A stretch of 64,000 bases of DNA from NCBI GenBank assembly GCA_016490735.1, contig JAEMWC010000118.1, forward strand, positions 462,501-526,500, given 5' to 3'. Origin of the DNA: Pachyseris speciosa (taxonomy: Eukaryota; Cnidaria; Anthozoa; Scleractinia; Pachyseridae). Both the position numbers and the translations under genes were made by a program. Shown one piece after another: positions 63,699 through 64,000 of this stretch. A model generated the notes under the pieces. It worked only from the letters and a program-made list of their open reading frames with translations. It was not told where the DNA came from and did no database searches. The stretch's first letter is position 1, and the number at the start of each line of letters is the position of its first letter.

Positions 63699-64000
63699 GT
63701 TTAGTATGGAGATGCCATTTTGGACTCCCTCTGAGGGGCACCAACATGGTGGCTGGAAATCCAGTGGAAACATCTGGGGCCAGTTCCTGAAAGGTGTAAT
63801 AATTCTAACAAGGTTCAGATTGTTTCCGGACGCTCAGATTGTTTCCAGACTCAAATTTCATTGTCTATTAAACAAATTTCCCGTTTCATAATCTAATAAT
63901 ACAGGAAAGGTAACATTTACTCAGAATAACTGAAAAGCTAATCCAGCTGAGTAAAATTAAGTAATGTTTAAGTATAGGAAATTGGTTGTAGCTTATTCAT

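Larger units (their letters stand above)
60572..64000 (-). other. Upstream SNRPF intron with small elements
   Basis: The stretch contains two hairpin MITEs (60893-61065, 61449-61549), a tRNA-like stretch (61675-61745) and a 1.2-kb hAT-like element (62499-63698). Short open frames elsewhere have no domain. No further SNRPF exon was found. Confidence 0.55.

Overview
The window looks like animal nuclear DNA, most likely from an anthozoan cnidarian (coral or anemone). It is AT-rich and intron-bearing, and it is crowded with transposon families that cnidarians commonly carry. The species call is inference from transposon content and gene style. I could not search a database. Two host genes are recognisable. 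At the left end are the last two coding exons of a receptor-type tyrosine kinase (+ strand, 483-579 and 2139-2328). At the right end are the last two coding exons of the spliceosomal Sm protein F gene (SNRPF, - strand, 60507-60571 and 55625-55691), with a 4.8 kb intron full of small inverted-repeat elements.

Most of the rest is nested mobile DNA. From left to right there are small inverted-repeat elements (1448-1877, 2419-2960). Next is a LINE remnant flanked by 28-bp repeats (3036-6283) that holds a terminal-inverted-repeat (TIR) transposon with a RecQ-like helicase piece (3513-5979). A second LINE fragment follows (8983-10225). A DIRS-type tyrosine-recombinase retroelement (about 12.4-17.5 kb) has a DDE transposon inserted in its RNase H domain (14310-15812). 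A Gypsy element has both LTRs and a 5-bp target duplication (19528-23561). hAT pieces and duplicated non-coding sequence follow (24.9-26.6 kb).

The centrepiece is a three-level nest. A BEL/Pao LTR retrotransposon (26645-54967) has TG...CA LTRs, target duplication TCGGG and a degraded gag-pol. Its 5' LTR is split by a 5'-truncated LINE (26710-28698). Its gag gene is split after the seventh codon by an apparently complete 18,351-bp Polinton/Maverick (29918-48268). The Polinton has about 220-bp TIRs and a perfect 6-bp target duplication AAGGTC.

The Polinton has a full virus-like gene set: protein-primed DNA polymerase B, retrovirus-like integrase with chromodomain, adenain-like protease fused to a core protein, double-jelly-roll major capsid, penton, FtsK/HerA packaging ATPase and a phospholipase-A2 virion protein. 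It also has a collagen-stalked fibre-like protein, a lectin-like protein, a small hydrophobic membrane protein, zinc-finger proteins, a BRO-N/nuclease gene and a VLTF3-like zinc-ribbon factor. All ten coding breaks I can see fall in the polymerase, integrase, protease, nuclease and one unknown gene. The capsid, ATPase, fibre and lectin frames are open. The copy therefore looks unable to move by itself, unless some breaks are assembly errors.

The most interesting regulatory signal is a TCTAA motif upstream of seven Polinton genes, exactly 11 nt before the start codon in five of them. The genes around the polymerase and nuclease instead share a different leader containing TTTAAACGCA or a close variant. 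This resembles a two-class promoter scheme, and TCTA is also the core of the late promoter reported for the virophage Mavirus and its host virus CroV.
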